Below are positions 1 through 11,602 of a stretch of DNA of 64,000 nucleotides, in pieces. Source of the stretch: Capra hircus (taxonomy: Eukaryota > Chordata > Mammalia > Artiodactyla > Bovidae); the NCBI RefSeq assembly GCF_001704415.2, contig NW_017189517.1:13031167-13095166 (forward strand), read 5' to 3'. The position numbers and the translations under genes are program-made. The notes under the pieces are model-generated. The model searched no databases. It saw only the letters and a list, made by a program, of their open reading frames with translations, and had not been told where the DNA came from. Each line of letters begins with the position of its first letter. Within the stretch, counting starts at the first letter, position 1.

Positions 1-405
1 AGAGTAAATGACAAACGCAAAGCCATCTCTCCACTTCAAGGCCTGCATGATCTGGTTCCCTGTTACTTCTCTGCCTTCATTTCCTACTGCTCCTCTCTTT
101 GCTCACTCCTCTCCAGCAACATAGGACGCACTGCTGTTCCTCAGACTCCCAAGGCCTTACCTCAGCGCCTTTACACTTACTACTGCTTCTGCCTGAGCCG
201 TTCTTCTCTCAGTTATCTTTATGGCTTGCTTTCTCAACTCCTTCAGATCTTTGCGCAAGTATCGCTTGCTCAGTGAGGCTTTCCCTGATTATCCTGTTGA
301 AAATGCAGCCACTTTCCCCCCATTATTTGCTTCTGTTGAGCACTGATTTACAGTCTGACTCACTATATATTTTACTCATTTGTCTTATTAAAGTTCTGTC
401 TCCTC
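1..405 (+). mobile_element. L2 LINE 3'-end fragment
   Basis: The stretch around 45-300 follows the well-known L2 3' region: the 'ggcctgcatgatctgg' opening, then the run about lab-like words 'ctccagcaacat', 'cctcagcgcctttac', 'ccttcagatctttgcgcaag' and 'gaggctttccctgatta'. Divergence is high, as expected for an ancient mammalian LINE. The 126-codon open frame at 99-479 lies inside this non-coding LINE tail and is not a gene. The left edge may continue outside the window. Confidence 0.85.
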
Positions 406-482
406 TTCCCAAAAAAAGTTACTCAACGTGGGACAAGATTGTAAATAATAAATATATGGTTTTTAAACTCAAGGCTTAAAAC

Positions 483-1640
483 CTTGGGAATTCAACCTAT
501 GATCAAGATGGAGTAAAGGCATTCAGATTTACCCTCCTCCTTGAAACAACTAAAAGGCCACACAAATATGTAAAATCATTGTTTTCAGCACACATAGTAT
601 CAGGCAACAAAGGACAGAGATCCCTGAGATATGGGAAACAAGTGAAGTTAGCCATATGATAGTCCTAACTCAGCACCCTGAGAAAGATTCCAGACGGTGC
701 AAGGAGGAACACAGCCAGAGCCTGACAGGCTCCCTGAATTAAGGAAATGGAGCTTAGAGTCCTGGGAGACCAAGATGGCGGAGCAGGATACTGGAGATGG
801 CAGAGCTGGAGACGGAGAGAGAACCATGGAGATCTTCAGAGCATCTCACCCACGTATTCAGAGCTATTCCTATCAGCACATGCATATTTGAAAAATAACT
901 GAGGTCAAGGAAAGAACCACTTGAAAGGATTAGAAGTAACAATGATTGGTGCTCACACAGTGCCAGGATACTGCCTGTTCCCAACCAGTTAGACTGGAAA
1001 ACTTCATAATTCACAGGTCATTGAGTAGAGTACTCAAAAGGGTCTTGCCTCTACAGTGGAAAAGATTCAGCTCTAGACTAAACACTGCTGTGAACCTGCC
1101 CAACAAATCATAAAAGCAAGACCCAAAAGGATGAAACTGTTCCCAAGTAACTTAACAGTGTCCCAGAACAAAGTTCAAGAATATTTATAGGAATACAAAA
1201 ATATACAGCACCCAACAAGGTAAAATTCACAAAGTCTGGCATCCAATCAAATATTACCAGGTGTGCAAAGAAGCAAGAAAATTCAACCTACACTGAGGGA
1301 GAAATCCATCAATCAAAATCAACTCAGAACTGACACTATAAGAAATGTTAAAGAATTTCCTTCAGGCAGAAGGGGAAATGATACTAGATGGAAATATGGG
1401 TCCTTACAAAGGAGTGAAGAGTACTGGAAAGGTAACTACATGGATAAATACTCAAGAACTTTTATTTTCTTCTTATTGAAACTCTTGAAAAGATATTTGG
1501 TGGTTTAAATGAAAGAATTACAAGGTAAAATGGGATGGATAACATATGTAGAAGTGAAATGGATGACAGTAACACAAAAGCCAGAAGAGGATAAATGAAA
1601 ATTCAAATAGAAGAAATTTCCCATGATGGTATTAACTATG
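483..1640 (+). mobile_element. Old L1 (L1M-type) 5' region and ORF1-like fragment, decayed
   Basis: The phrase 'gagaccaagatggcgg' near 770 is typical of old L1 5' untranslated regions. Further on, 'acaaagtctggcatccaatc' near 1232 and 'cttcaggcagaaggggaaatg' near 1361 match the L1M region leading to and through ORF1. Open frames here are short and broken. It is an inactive, internally deleted copy. Subfamily is not assigned. Confidence 0.65.
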
Positions 1641-2559
1641 GTACTACTTTTACCTAAGATTTTGACGATTACAGGATTTGAATGTTTTTCTGCAGTAATG
1701 GAGTATGCTCCAAGTGTTCCATCTCCCTCTCTCATTTCTTCTGAAAAGTTCAGCTAAGTTTATAACAGCTGAATTTCCTCCTTAAGTTTTTCCTCCTTTG
1801 CTTTTCTATGTGCTGGGTCCTTTTACTTTTTATTTGCATTTTGATTTAGAGTTTTTTTAAAACATACTCTTCTAGGTTCTTCCTGTGAGATCTCCCTTAG
1901 TGAGATAAATGGAACATAAATTATCATTCTTCCAAAAGTATACACTGTTCAGAGAAATATTGTCCACTTTTATCTCCTTAAATTGCATAGTCCCACTCGG
2001 GAGACATTTTCCCATCAAAACAAAGCTCTGTTACTACCCTTGACTGGATCCCCTGGTTCATCTTTGCTCTGCCTTTCCTTAGAGCCATAGTCCATAAATT
2101 TTACTAGCATGTTTCTTTAGGATACAGACAGTTACTTCTTCTTATCTACAAAACCTCTGTCATCCAGAAATTTACACAGCAATTCCTGGGATATTTGATG
2201 CTGATCCTCCTTGTCTTTTCTTCTCAAGTCAGCCCAGATTTTTTCAAATCACTTCCTGCAGTTGCCTTTCTCTTCAGTGATGTCTCACAATTCTTTAATG
2301 ATTGTCATGCAGGTCTCTAGTTGCAAGTTGCTGCAGCACTAACAACACACATTGTAGCCATGATAGGATTTATCAGGAATAGAACTTACATGCAAAGGAG
2401 TAGCAGAACCCACAGGACCCATGTATCACCTAAATATGGAATATCTGTTGCACTGAAAGATGTGCTTGAGTACACAAGAGCTGGCAGACACTAGTAGAGG
2501 ACACTCTCCTGTTGTGGGGCTCCCTGGATCAGGAATTATTTCTGAGGCACCTTTGAGGC
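1641..2559. other. Unassigned sequence with a possible decayed reading frame on the minus strand
   Basis: No mobile element was recognised. On the minus strand between about 2330 and 2130 one frame reads as plausible protein with two in-frame stops: 'DITEEKGNCRK', stop, 'FEKIWADLRRKDKEDQHQIS', and ending near 'KFLDDRGFVDKKK', stop. This could be the end of a processed pseudogene, but I do not recognise the parent gene. Everything else in this stretch is featureless to the eye. Confidence 0.3.
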
Positions 2560-2889
2560 TAAACTAACTTTTTAAGTTGTAAAATTAGGTTATTGATTTC
2601 AGATCTTTCTCCTTTTTTACTGTAGGCATTTCACAGCTATAGGTTTCCCTCTGAGCACTGCTCTCACTGCCTTTCATAAGTTTTGGTATGTTGTCTTTTT
2701 GTTTTCAGTTGCCTCAAGAAATTTTCTAATTTTCCTTGTGGTTTATTCTTTGACTGATTGGGTGTTTAAGAATGTGGTTTTATTTTCACATATTTGAAAA
2801 TTTTCCAGTATTCCTTCTTCTATTGATTTCAAGTTTTATTCCATTGTGATTGGGGAAGATGCTTTGTATTTAAAATTCATCAAAGCCTC
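2560..2889 (-). mobile_element. Old L1 ORF2 fragment, antisense
   Basis: Read on the plus strand, 'cctttcataagttttggtatgttg', 'tgtggtttattctttgactg' and 'ttttccagtattccttcttc' are the familiar antisense words of the L1 ORF2 endonuclease-RT linker. The frame is destroyed. Confidence 0.7.
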
Positions 2890-3440
2890 TTCTGGCTCTG
2901 GATCAAAATGGTAGGGTAGGAAGCTCATGAGCTCACTTCCTCCCATAGACACACCAAAACTATATCAGTGTATAGAACAACTATCTCTGAGAGTGACCTG
3001 AAGACTAGCAGAAGAGATTTCAACAACTTAGGATATAAAGGCCATATCGATATGGCTAGGAGGAGAAGAGATGGAGACTATTCAGAACCCACATCTGTGG
3101 TGTGATGACCAATAAGTATGAGGGATATCATAGCTGCAGAAGTCCCCCTGCAGAATGAGGGATCCAAGTCCCACATCAGGCTCCCTAGGTGATGCTGTCC
3201 CCTGTAACATCTAGCTTTGAAAACGAGTAAGGCTTATGTCTGGAGAGTTAGAGGGCTGTGGGAAGCTGAGCTCTTGAATGACTTGCTCACAAACTCATTT
3301 GTTATGAGTCCCAGTGCAGAGGCAGCAGTTTGAAAAGCATCTGAATCATACGAGAAGATACACTGACTAATTTTAGGGTATGTGCCAGAGGGACAGGGAT
3401 CTGGTGCAGCTTTCTCTGGGGATAGAAATGCTGGTGGTTA
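2890..3440 (+). mobile_element. L1 5'-UTR fragment, artiodactyl-type
   Basis: This segment is a diverged paralogue of 46207-46760. Shared words include 'caaaatggt', 'catagacacaccaaaa', 'gcagaagagatttcaacaac' (versus 'gcagaaaagattttcaacaac'), 'gaggcag' with 'tttgaaa', and 'cctctggggata' (versus 'ctctggggata'). Two copies in the same window support an L1 5' UTR rather than unique DNA. The copy jumps from here straight into ORF2, so ORF1 and most of ORF2 are deleted. Confidence 0.7.
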
Positions 3441-4735
3441 AAACTAATAAATGAATTCAGTGAAGTTTCAGAATACAAAATAAATATACAGAAATATATT
3501 GCATTTCTATATACTAATAATGCACTATCTAAAAGAGAAAATTTTTTTAAAAGTCCATCTATAATTGCATCAAAAGAATGAAATAAATTTAACCAAGGAA
3601 GCAAACAACTTGTACTCTGAAAACTGTAAGACGTTGATGAAAGAAACTGAAAATGATAGAAAAAATAGAAATATACACTGTGTTTATGGATTGGAAGAAT
3701 TAATATTGTTAAAATGTCCACACTATCCAAAGCAATTTACAGACTTAATGCAATCCCTGTCAAAATACCAATGACATTTTTTACACAACTGGAACAAATA
3801 ATTCTTGCATTTCTATGGAACCACAGAAAAGCATAGATAGACAAAGCAATCTGAAGAAAGAAGAACAAAGCTGGAGGTGTCATGCTCCCTCACTTTAAAC
3901 TATATTGCAAAGCTATCGTAATTAAAACTATATGGTACTGGCACAAAAACAGACAAAAAGATCAGTGAAGCAAAATAGCCCAGAAATAAACCTACCTTAC
4001 GTGGTCAATTAATTTAAGACAGAGGAGCCAAGAATATATAATGGGAAAGAGATAATCTCTGATAAATATTGGGAAAGCTGGACAGCTACATGCAAAGGAA
4101 TGAAACTGGCCACTTTCTTAAACCATATAAAAAATAAACTCAAAATGGATTAAAGACTGAAATCATAAAGCTTCTAGATGAGAACATAGGCAGTATGCAC
4201 TCTGACATCAATCTTAGCAATAGTTTTTGTATATATCTCCTCAGGCAAGGGAAACAAAACAAAAATAAACAAATGGGACTACATCAAATTAAAAAGCTTT
4301 GCACAACAAAGGAAACTGTCAAGAAAACAAAAAATCCACCTGCTGACTGGGAGAAGATATTTGCAAGTGATAAGGGGCTAATATCCAAAAAATACAGAGA
4401 ACGCATATAATTCAACATCAAGGAAGCAAGCAACCCAATTAAAGAATGGGCACAGGATCTGAATAGACATTTTTTCAAAAAAGACATACAGATGGCTAAC
4501 AGGCATACAAGAAGATGCTCAAAATCACTAATCATCAGCGAAATGCAAGTCAAAACTACAATAAGTTATCACCTCACACTTGTCAGAATGGCTATTATCA
4601 AAAAGACAATTAACCAGTGTTGGCAAGGATGTGGAGGAAAAGGAAATCCTCATACACTCTTGATGAGAATGTAAATTAGTGTAGCCAGTATAGAAAACAA
4701 TATGGAAAGTCCTCAGAAAATTTATTTATTTATTT

Positions 4736-5465
4736 ATTTATTTTTAACTAGAACTGCCTTATAACCCAGCAATTCCACTGCTGGGCATACACACTGAGGA
4801 AACCAGAATTGAAAGAGACACGTGTACCCCAATGTTCATCGCAGCACTGCTTATAATAGCCAGGATATGGAAACAACCTAGATGTCCATCAGCAGATGAA
4901 TGGATAAGAAAGCTGTGGTACATATACACAGTAGAGTATTACTCAGCCATTAAAAAGAATACATTTGATTCAGTTCTAATGAGGTGGATGAAACTGGAGC
5001 CTATTATACAGAGTGAAGTAAGCCAGAAAGAAAAACACCAATACAGTATACTAACACATATATATGGAATTTAGAAAGATGGCAATGACAACCCTGTATG
5101 CAAGACAGCAAAAAAGACACAGATATGTGTAACGGACTTTTGGACTCAGAAGGAGAGGGAGAGGGTGGGATGATTTGGGAGAATGGCATTGTAACATGTA
5201 TACTATCATGTAAGAATCGAATCGCCAGTCTATGTCCACTGCAGGATACAGCATGCTTGGGGCTGGTGCACGGTGATGACCCAGAGAGATGTTATGGGGA
5301 GGAAGGTGGGAGGGGGGTTCATGTTTGGGAACGCATGTACACCCGTGGTGGATTCATGTCAATGTATGGCAAAACCAATACAGTATTGTAAAGTAAAATA
5401 AAATAAAAATTAAAATTAAAATAAAATAAAATAAAAATTCTGTTTATTTAATTACCAAAAAAAAA
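4736..5465 (+). mobile_element. L1-BT 3' end, 5'-truncated, young
   Basis: It begins in the ORF2 tail ('cagcaattccactgctgggc'). It keeps an 80-codon frame (4832-5074) ending in the usual L1-BT C-terminus 'QYSILTHIYGI', then the G-rich 3' UTR and an AATAAA-type tail of repeated 'aaaat'. A (TTTA)n run sits at the 5' boundary. Much closer to the other L1-BT copies here than to the old L1 it interrupts. Confidence 0.85.
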
Positions 5466-5862
5466 AGAAAAACACCAATACAGTATACTAACACATATAT
5501 ATGGAATTTAGAAAGATGGTAATGATGACCCTGTATGCGAGACAGCAAAAGAGACGCAGATATATAGAACAGTCTTTTGGACTCTGAGGGAGAGGGAGAG
5601 GGTGGGATGATTTGGGAGAATGGCATTGAAACATGTATAATATCATATGTGAAACGAATCGCCAGTCCAGGTTAGATGCATGATACAGGATGCTCGGGGC
5701 TGGTGCACTGGGATGACCCAGAGAGATGGTATGGGGAGGGAGGAGGGAGGGGGTTCAGGATGGGGAACACGTGTACACCTGTGGTGGATTCATGTTGATG
5801 TATGGCAAAACCACTACAATATTGTAAAGTAATTAGCCTCCAATTAAAAGAAATTTGTAAAA
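5466..5862 (+). mobile_element. Second L1-BT 3' UTR copy in tandem
   Basis: It restarts at 'aaaacaccaatacagtatac', the same point of L1-BT that lies at about 5033 in the first copy. It then repeats the ORF2 end, the 3' UTR ('gagagggtgggatgatttgg') and ends in 'tccaattaaaagaaatttg' plus poly(A). It directly abuts the tail of the first copy, in the same orientation. Confidence 0.85.
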
Positions 5863-6652
5863 AAAAATTTAAATAGAACTACCATATGATCCAGCAGTTC
5901 TATTTCTGAACATTTATCTGGAGGAAACGAAAACACTAATTAGAAAAAATACACACCCCTATGTTAATTGCAGAATTATTTACAATAGCCAAGGCATGGA
6001 AGCAATACTAAGTCCTCATTAATTGATGAATAGATAAAGAAAATGTATATATATATGTACATATATATATACATATGTGTATATACACAATGGTATATTA
6101 CTCAGCCTTAAAAAGGAATATCTTGCCATTTGCAACAACATGGATGGGCCTAGAGGATATTGTGCTATGTGAAATAAGTCAGACGGAGAAAGACAAATAT
6201 TATATGATTTCACTTATATGTGGAATGTAAAAGCCAAATGAACAAACTTAACAAAACAGAAAGTGAGTTAGAGATTCAGAGAACAAACAAATAGTGACTA
6301 GAGTGGAGGGGACAGAAATAAGTGAGGGGGATTAAGATGCACAAACTTCCAGGTGCAAAATAAATGTGCAATGTGGGGAATAGTCAATAACCATGTCATA
6401 TCTGTATTGTGACAGACGGTAACTAGACTTATCATGGTGATTATTTTCAAACATATAGAAATATGAAATCACTGTACTGTATAATGGAAACTAGCATAGT
6501 GTTGTAGGTCAATTACATTTCAAAAAACAAATAAGCTCATAAAGAGATCAGATTTATGGTTTCCAGCAGTGGGCAGTGAGGGGAGGGGAAACTGAATAAA
6601 GGAAGTTCAAAGGTACAAACAAAATAGATGAGTGCTAGGAATGTAACGTGTG

Positions 6653-7742
6653 CTTCTCAGTTGTCTCAGTGGGTAAAGAATCCCCCTGCAATGCAGAAGA
6701 TACAGGTTTGATCCCTGTGTTGGGAAGATCCCCTGGAGGAGGGCATGGCAACCTATTCCAGTATTTTTTTTAATAAATTTATTTGTTTTAATTGGAGGCT
6801 AATGACTGAACAACATTGTGGTGGTTTTGCCATACATGGACTTGAATCCGCCACAGGTGTACACGTGTTCCCCATCCTAAACCCCTCCCACCTCCCTCCC
6901 CATCCCATCCCTCTGGGTCATCCCGGTGCACCAGCCCCAAGCACCTTGTCCCATGCATTGAACCTGGACTGGTGATCCGTTTCACATATGATATCATACA
7001 TGTTTCAATGCCATTCTCCCAAATCATCCTACCCTTGCCCTCTCCCACAGAGTCCAAAAGACTGTTCTATACATCTGTGTCTCTTGCTGTCTCGCATATA
7101 AGGTTATTGTTACTATCTTTCTAAACTCCATATATATGCGTTAGTATACTGTATTGATGTTTTTCTTTCTGGCTTACTTCACTCTGTATAATTGGCTCCA
7201 GTTTCATCCACCTCATTAACTGATTCAAACGTATTCTTTTTAATGTCTAAGTAATACTCCATTGTGTATATGTACCACTGCTTTCTTATCCATTCTTCTG
7301 CTGATGGACATCTAGGTAGCTTCCATGTCCTGGCTATTATAACAGTGCTGCGATGAACATTGGGGTACACATGTCTCTTTCAGTTCTGCTTTCCTCAGTG
7401 TGTATGCCCAGCAGTGGGATTGCTGTGTCATATGACAGTTCTATTTCCAGTTTTTCAAGGAATCTCCACACTGTTCTCCATAGCGGCTGTACTAGTTTGC
7501 ATTCCCACCAACAGTGTAAGAGGGTTCCCTTTTCTCCACACCCTCTCCAGCATTTCCTGTTTGTAGACTTTTTGATAGCAGCCATTCTGACTGGTGTGAA
7601 ATGGTACCTCATTGTGGTTCTGATTTGCATTTCTCTGATAATGCCACTCCAGTATTATTGTCTGGAGAATCCCATGGACAGAAGAGCCTGGCAGGCTTGC
7701 AGAAGAGTCAGACACAACTGAAGCTACTGAACATGCATGCAC
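6653..7742 (+). mobile_element. Bov-tA SINE, split by an inverted L1-BT (middle layer)
   Basis: The 5' half (6653-6765) has the tRNA-Glu-derived head 'gtctcagtgggtaaagaat' and a B-box-like 'ggtttgatccc'. The 3' half (7648-7742) has 'tggagaatcccatggacag' and 'agtcagacacaactgaag'. The break falls at 'TCCAGTATT', which is present on both sides of the L1-BT (6757-6765 and 7648-7656). Confidence 0.9.
6766..7647 (-). mobile_element. L1-BT 3' end inserted into Bov-tA (inner layer)
   Basis: A poly(T) start on the plus strand is followed by the reversed L1-BT 3' UTR and ORF2 tail. Two overlapping minus-strand frames (7630-7337 and 7370-7179) encode ORF2 C-terminal pieces such as 'CWRGCGEKGTLLHCWWECKL', the L1 Cys-rich motif. 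A frameshift separates them. The TSD is TCCAGTATT, or about 13 bp with two mismatches. Confidence 0.92.
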
Positions 7743-8015
7743 GCAGGGATGTAATGTACAACATGATAACTATAATTACCACTGTTATATGTTATATGTG
7801 AAAGTTGTTAAGACAGTAAATCCTAAGAGTTCTCATTACAAGAAATTTTTTTTAATGTCTTTAATTTTGTGTCTGTATGTGATGATGGCTATTCAGTAAA
7901 CTTATTGTGATCATCACTTAATGATGTATGTAAGTCAAATCATTACCCCATATACCTTAACCTTATATAGCGCCATATGTCAATCATATCTCAGTAAAAC
8001 TGCAAGAAAATCAAC

Positions 8016-8696
8016 GCTAGTTCAACTGACAACTGAAACAAATGCAAAATGCTTTTTCTTGACTCAGTTATTGCTTTAACACATATCAGAAGTACATTCT
8101 GTACACCTCCCATTTTGTCACACAGAATATTAAGAAAAAATGTGCATTAAAGGGTTGATATTTTTTAAAATTAACTGCTTCATCGAGGACATTCTTAAGT
8201 GAAACTGACATTTTAACCTTTCAAGTGCACGGTGATAAAGAATACAGTTACTAATTGGTACAGTTTGGTGCTACTTCCCTGATTGGTAGTTTTGCCCACT
8301 ATTGCTTTTGTACCATGGGTGCAAGTGTAAACACAGTAAAAAAGGAAAATGACTTTTTACAATTTTTATGAAAAGCGTCTTGACCTTGTGGACCTCTGAA
8401 AGAATCTGAAGAACTATCAGAGATCTATAGACCACACTTTGAGTGTCACTACTCTAGTATTGAGAAACATTAAGAATAATGAGTGTACAACTAATAAACT
8501 GATATACAGGTAAAGAGAAATAATTTTTAAATAAGGTAATAAAAGAGAGAGAAATGAATGTACATAGATAGAAAATGTTATACAATGGTAGATTTAAACT
8601 CTTAAGGTCATTTTTTTCCTTGGTCTCCAATACAAGTAGAATGTAACAGGTAATTCCAATCATTCTCCCAATGTTTCCAGATAGACTTGCATCCTT
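8016..8696. other. Unassigned, single-copy-looking
   Basis: AT-rich sequence with only short open frames. No repeat, coding or RNA signature was recognised. Confidence 0.5.
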
Positions 8697-8706
8697 GGGT
8701 AAGTGC

Positions 8707-8874
8707 TGCTGCTGCTGCTAAGTCACTTCAGTCATGTCCGACTCTGTGTGACCCCACAGACGGCAGCCCACCAGGCTCCCTCGTCCCTGGGATTCTCCAG
8801 GCAAGAACATTGGAGTGGGTTGCCATTTCCTTCTCCAATGCATGAGAGTGAAAAGTGAAAGTAAAGTCGCTCAG
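8707..8874 (-). mobile_element. Bov-A2 SINE, truncated
   Basis: On the plus strand it opens with (GCT)n, the reversed AGC-rich 3' tail, then 'cagcccaccaggctccc' and 'gggattctccaggcaagaac'. It stops soon after the first monomer, so it is 5'-truncated. A perfect 10-bp TSD GGGTAAGTGC lies at 8697-8706 and 8875-8884. Confidence 0.93.
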
Positions 8875-8884
8875 GGGTAAGTGC

Positions 8885-9465
8885 AGTTTAGCTTTATTCT
8901 GAGGCTTCTGCTTCAAATGAGTGGAATGAACAATGGGAACTAAGATTACTAAAGTTATTTGAGCCACAAGTTTAGAAACAAATATGATAGAAAATAATCC
9001 TCACTTTGCTAAATGAAGATAGCAACTCATACCAATTTACTTGAGAATGTAGATTCACCCCTGCCAATGAAGATCTAAGATGCACACGGAGTATGTCAAA
9101 GAAAGGCTACATCGTTTGAATACATAGTCCTTCAAGCTTCACGAGAATTTTGTGATTGGCATACTCATTTGCTTCCTATTTAGAAGCAAATTCAAGGACA
9201 AACAAGATGAGGTAAGGAGGCATTCTCTAGATCCCTTCCCCAAAGACAAACTGTCTAGTTCATTGAGTTGGACACTGCTAGGGGTTCATCAATAGTATCT
9301 TCACTGTCCATTTCCATTGTACAGGTGTGTCTATCTCATCGATTGGTTGTCCATCAAATCTGAATCTAATCTATCTCATTGACAGGCCTTGTCTCTCACA
9401 ATATAGCTTCTTTAGTGTGCTGAGAGGTGTTTGTCATTTATTTTGAGCTGAATCACAGATCCATA
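8885..9465. other. Unassigned, single-copy-looking
   Basis: No gene or repeat was recognised. A few polypyrimidine words occur but no splice-bounded open frame stands out. Confidence 0.45.
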
Positions 9466-9690
9466 ATAGAATTATAACACGAAAGAGTTGAAAGTAACCT
9501 TTGCAGTCATTTCTTCTAACCTCTTACTTGATAGAGGAATATCCTCTACAGTAGCCATGTCTAGATGTCATTCAGCAGGTTCTTAAGTACTTCTGATAAC
9601 AGGGAGCTCACTAACTTATGAAGCAGGCCATTTCAATATAGTCAGCCCCAGTTCTTAAGTTCTTCCTTATACTGAATCAAGACTTCCTAG
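9466..9690. repeat. Ancient interspersed repeat, possibly L3/CR1-like
   Basis: 'cagggagctcactaactta', 'gcaggccatttcaat' and 'aagttcttccttatactga' resemble a widely dispersed mammalian repeat that I associate with the L3/CR1 group. It is strongly diverged. The family name is tentative. Confidence 0.45.
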
Positions 9691-10283
9691 AATTTTCATC
9701 TCAGCCTAGGCACCCACTCAGTGTTCACAGAATAAGAATAAGCTTACTGATTTTTTTCCAGAGAGCCTCCTATTTTGGTGTTAATATTATAATGCTTTTT
9801 TTATCCAATATTTAGATCTTCTTTGGAAAACTGGGTACTGATGCTTTTGGTAAGTGACATTAAAGAGTCTGTGTAGGGCATAGGGAAGAGGGAAACACCT
9901 GCATTTATATAATAATATCATTGTAGTGAACATATTTGGATGGCTACCTAGTACTCACTCTCCATCTTCAGATTTTATAACAGACTCCTGATTTTATTCA
10001 GATGTCTGTCATCTACTCCCCAATCACACTAAGCTGAGGAGATAGTGATCTTGTCCTTAGCTCTAGTAGTGGGACTTGACTGTTTCAGTCAATGGAGGTA
10101 ATGGAAACCTCCTTCCCAGTGATTAGTTCAGAAATAAAAATTAAGCTAATAAATGCATGACATACACCTAGCAACTGTTATTGATACAGAAGTAGACTTG
10201 TAACATTGATTCAGTCAGTTTGAAGGGAAGTACTTTTTATTTTATGATCAGGGGAAAGATTTTTCTCTCTCTGTCATTGAACA
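9691..10283. other. Unassigned, single-copy-looking
   Basis: AT-rich, no repeat or coding signature recognised. Confidence 0.45.
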
Positions 10284-11030
10284 TGAGCAAGTGAAGAGGA
10301 ACTAAAGAGCCTCTTGATTAATGTGAAAGAGGAGAGTGAAAAAGCTGACTTAAAAGTCAACATTCAAAAAACTAAGATCATGGCATCCAGTATCATCCCC
10401 TCTTGGCAAACAGAAGGGGTGAAATGTGAAAGCAGTGACAGATTTTATTTTCTTGGGCTCCAAAATCACTGAGGATGGTGACCGCAGCCATGAAATTAAA
10501 AGATGCTTGCTCCTTGGAAGGAAAACTATGAAAAACCTAGACAGCATATTAAAAAAGCAGAGACATCACTTTGTCAACAAAAGTCCATATAGTCAAAGCA
10601 ATAGTTTTTCCAGTAGTCATGTACAGATGTGAGAATTGGACCATAAAGAAGGCTGAGCACTGAAGAATTGATGCTTTCAAATTGTGGTGCTGGAGAAAAC
10701 TCTTGAGAGTCCCTTGGACAGCAAGAAGATCAAACCAGTCGATCCTAAAGGAAATCAATCCTGAATATTCATTGGAAGAACTGATGCTGAAGCTGAAGCT
10801 GCAATATTTTGGCCACCTGACACGAAGAGCCAACTCATTGGAAAAGACCCTGATGCTGGAAAAGATTGAAGGCAGGAAGAGAAGGGGATGGCAGAGGATG
10901 TGATGGTTATATAACATCACCTACTCAATGGACATGAATTTGAGCAATCTCCAGGAGATAATGAAGTACAGAGGAGCCTGGTGTGCTGCAGTTCATGGAG
11001 TCAGACACGACTTAGCTACTAAACAACAAT
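10284..11030 (+). mobile_element. BovB (RTE) LINE 3' end, decayed
   Basis: It enters just after the RT catalytic region ('gaggaactaaagagcctc') and carries the C-terminal ORF part as fragments: 10426-10632 ('FLGSKITEDGDRSHEIKRC') and 10682-10903 ('KLKLQYFGHLTRRANSLEKT'). It ends in the 3' terminus shared with Bov-tA ('cagacacgacttagctac') and an ACAACAATA tail. Stops interrupt the frame. Confidence 0.93.
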
Positions 11031-11591
11031 AAAATTCACCAAGGCACTCCTGTAGTGGGCGCAGACAACTTCTAGCTTCAGTTGGTATCTGTATGATCAT
11101 TAAAGACCTAGAAATTGAATACATATCTGTTTGGCAAGAATGAACACCCTGTTCTATCTTGAGTTGCACAGATGGTACACATTTTAGCAATTACTTCATT
11201 TACCACCAAGTCTTGCCTTTCATGACACTCTACACCTAAGATTTGTAAGTAATTTTGGACATGATGAAGACAAAAGTTTCCTGTATTGTGAATGGGACTG
11301 AGTGAGTGATTTGATGCCCAGTGTTTGTTTTCCTGCCAAATTTATATAGTGTCTTCAGGTATCAAAGACTTCTGCCAGTTTATTGACCCCAGTTTATCAA
11401 CCACTTCTCTTCCCCTCTAAAGAAAAATGGAGTGCTTCCCTGATGATAATGGATGGTTTAACTGTGGTCTCTACACAATATCTGATCATTCTACTTGTAA
11501 CTATTAATCTTCATGGATAAACTTCATGGAGCATTGATCTTTGAAAATTTAAATACTAAGGTGTTTATGATATTGCTTTTAAGTGGTGATG
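11031..11591. other. Unassigned, single-copy-looking
   Basis: No repeat, RNA or coding signature recognised. Confidence 0.45.
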
Positions 11592-11602
11592 ATAAACCCA
11601 TG

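Larger units (their letters stand above)
3441..6537 (+). mobile_element. Old L1, 3' half of ORF2 plus 3' UTR, split by L1-BT insertions
   Basis: 3441-4735 carries the post-RT part of ORF2, including the nucleotide equivalents of 'LCTTKETVKKTKNPPADWEK' and 'MANRHTRRCSKSLIISEM'. The copy is then interrupted by two young L1-BT 3' ends (4736-5862). It resumes at 5863 with 'tagaactaccatatgatccagcag' and runs to the L1 3' terminus near 6537. AAAATTTA occurs at both edges of the interruption, a candidate TSD. Stops and frameshifts are frequent, so it is dead. Confidence 0.8.
6540..8015 (+). mobile_element. Old L1M 3' UTR, split by a Bov-tA (outer layer of a nest)
   Basis: 6540-6652 has 'gatcagatttatggtttccagcag' and 'aaaggtacaaac'. 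The copy resumes at about 7743 with 'gggatgtaatgtacaacatgat', 'gtgaaagttgttaagacag' and ends near 8013 in 'atatctcagtaaaactgcaag'. This order is the standard L1M 3' UTR. The 6653-7742 gap holds a Bov-tA that itself contains an L1-BT. Confidence 0.75.

Noticed and set aside
99..479. 126-codon open frame
   Set aside because: It lies in a diverged L2 3' region and has no protein homology that I recognise.
8707..8730. CAG/CTG triplet repeats as disease-type microsatellites (also 11603, 41080, 42480)
   Set aside because: All are the AGC-rich 3' tails of Bov-A2.
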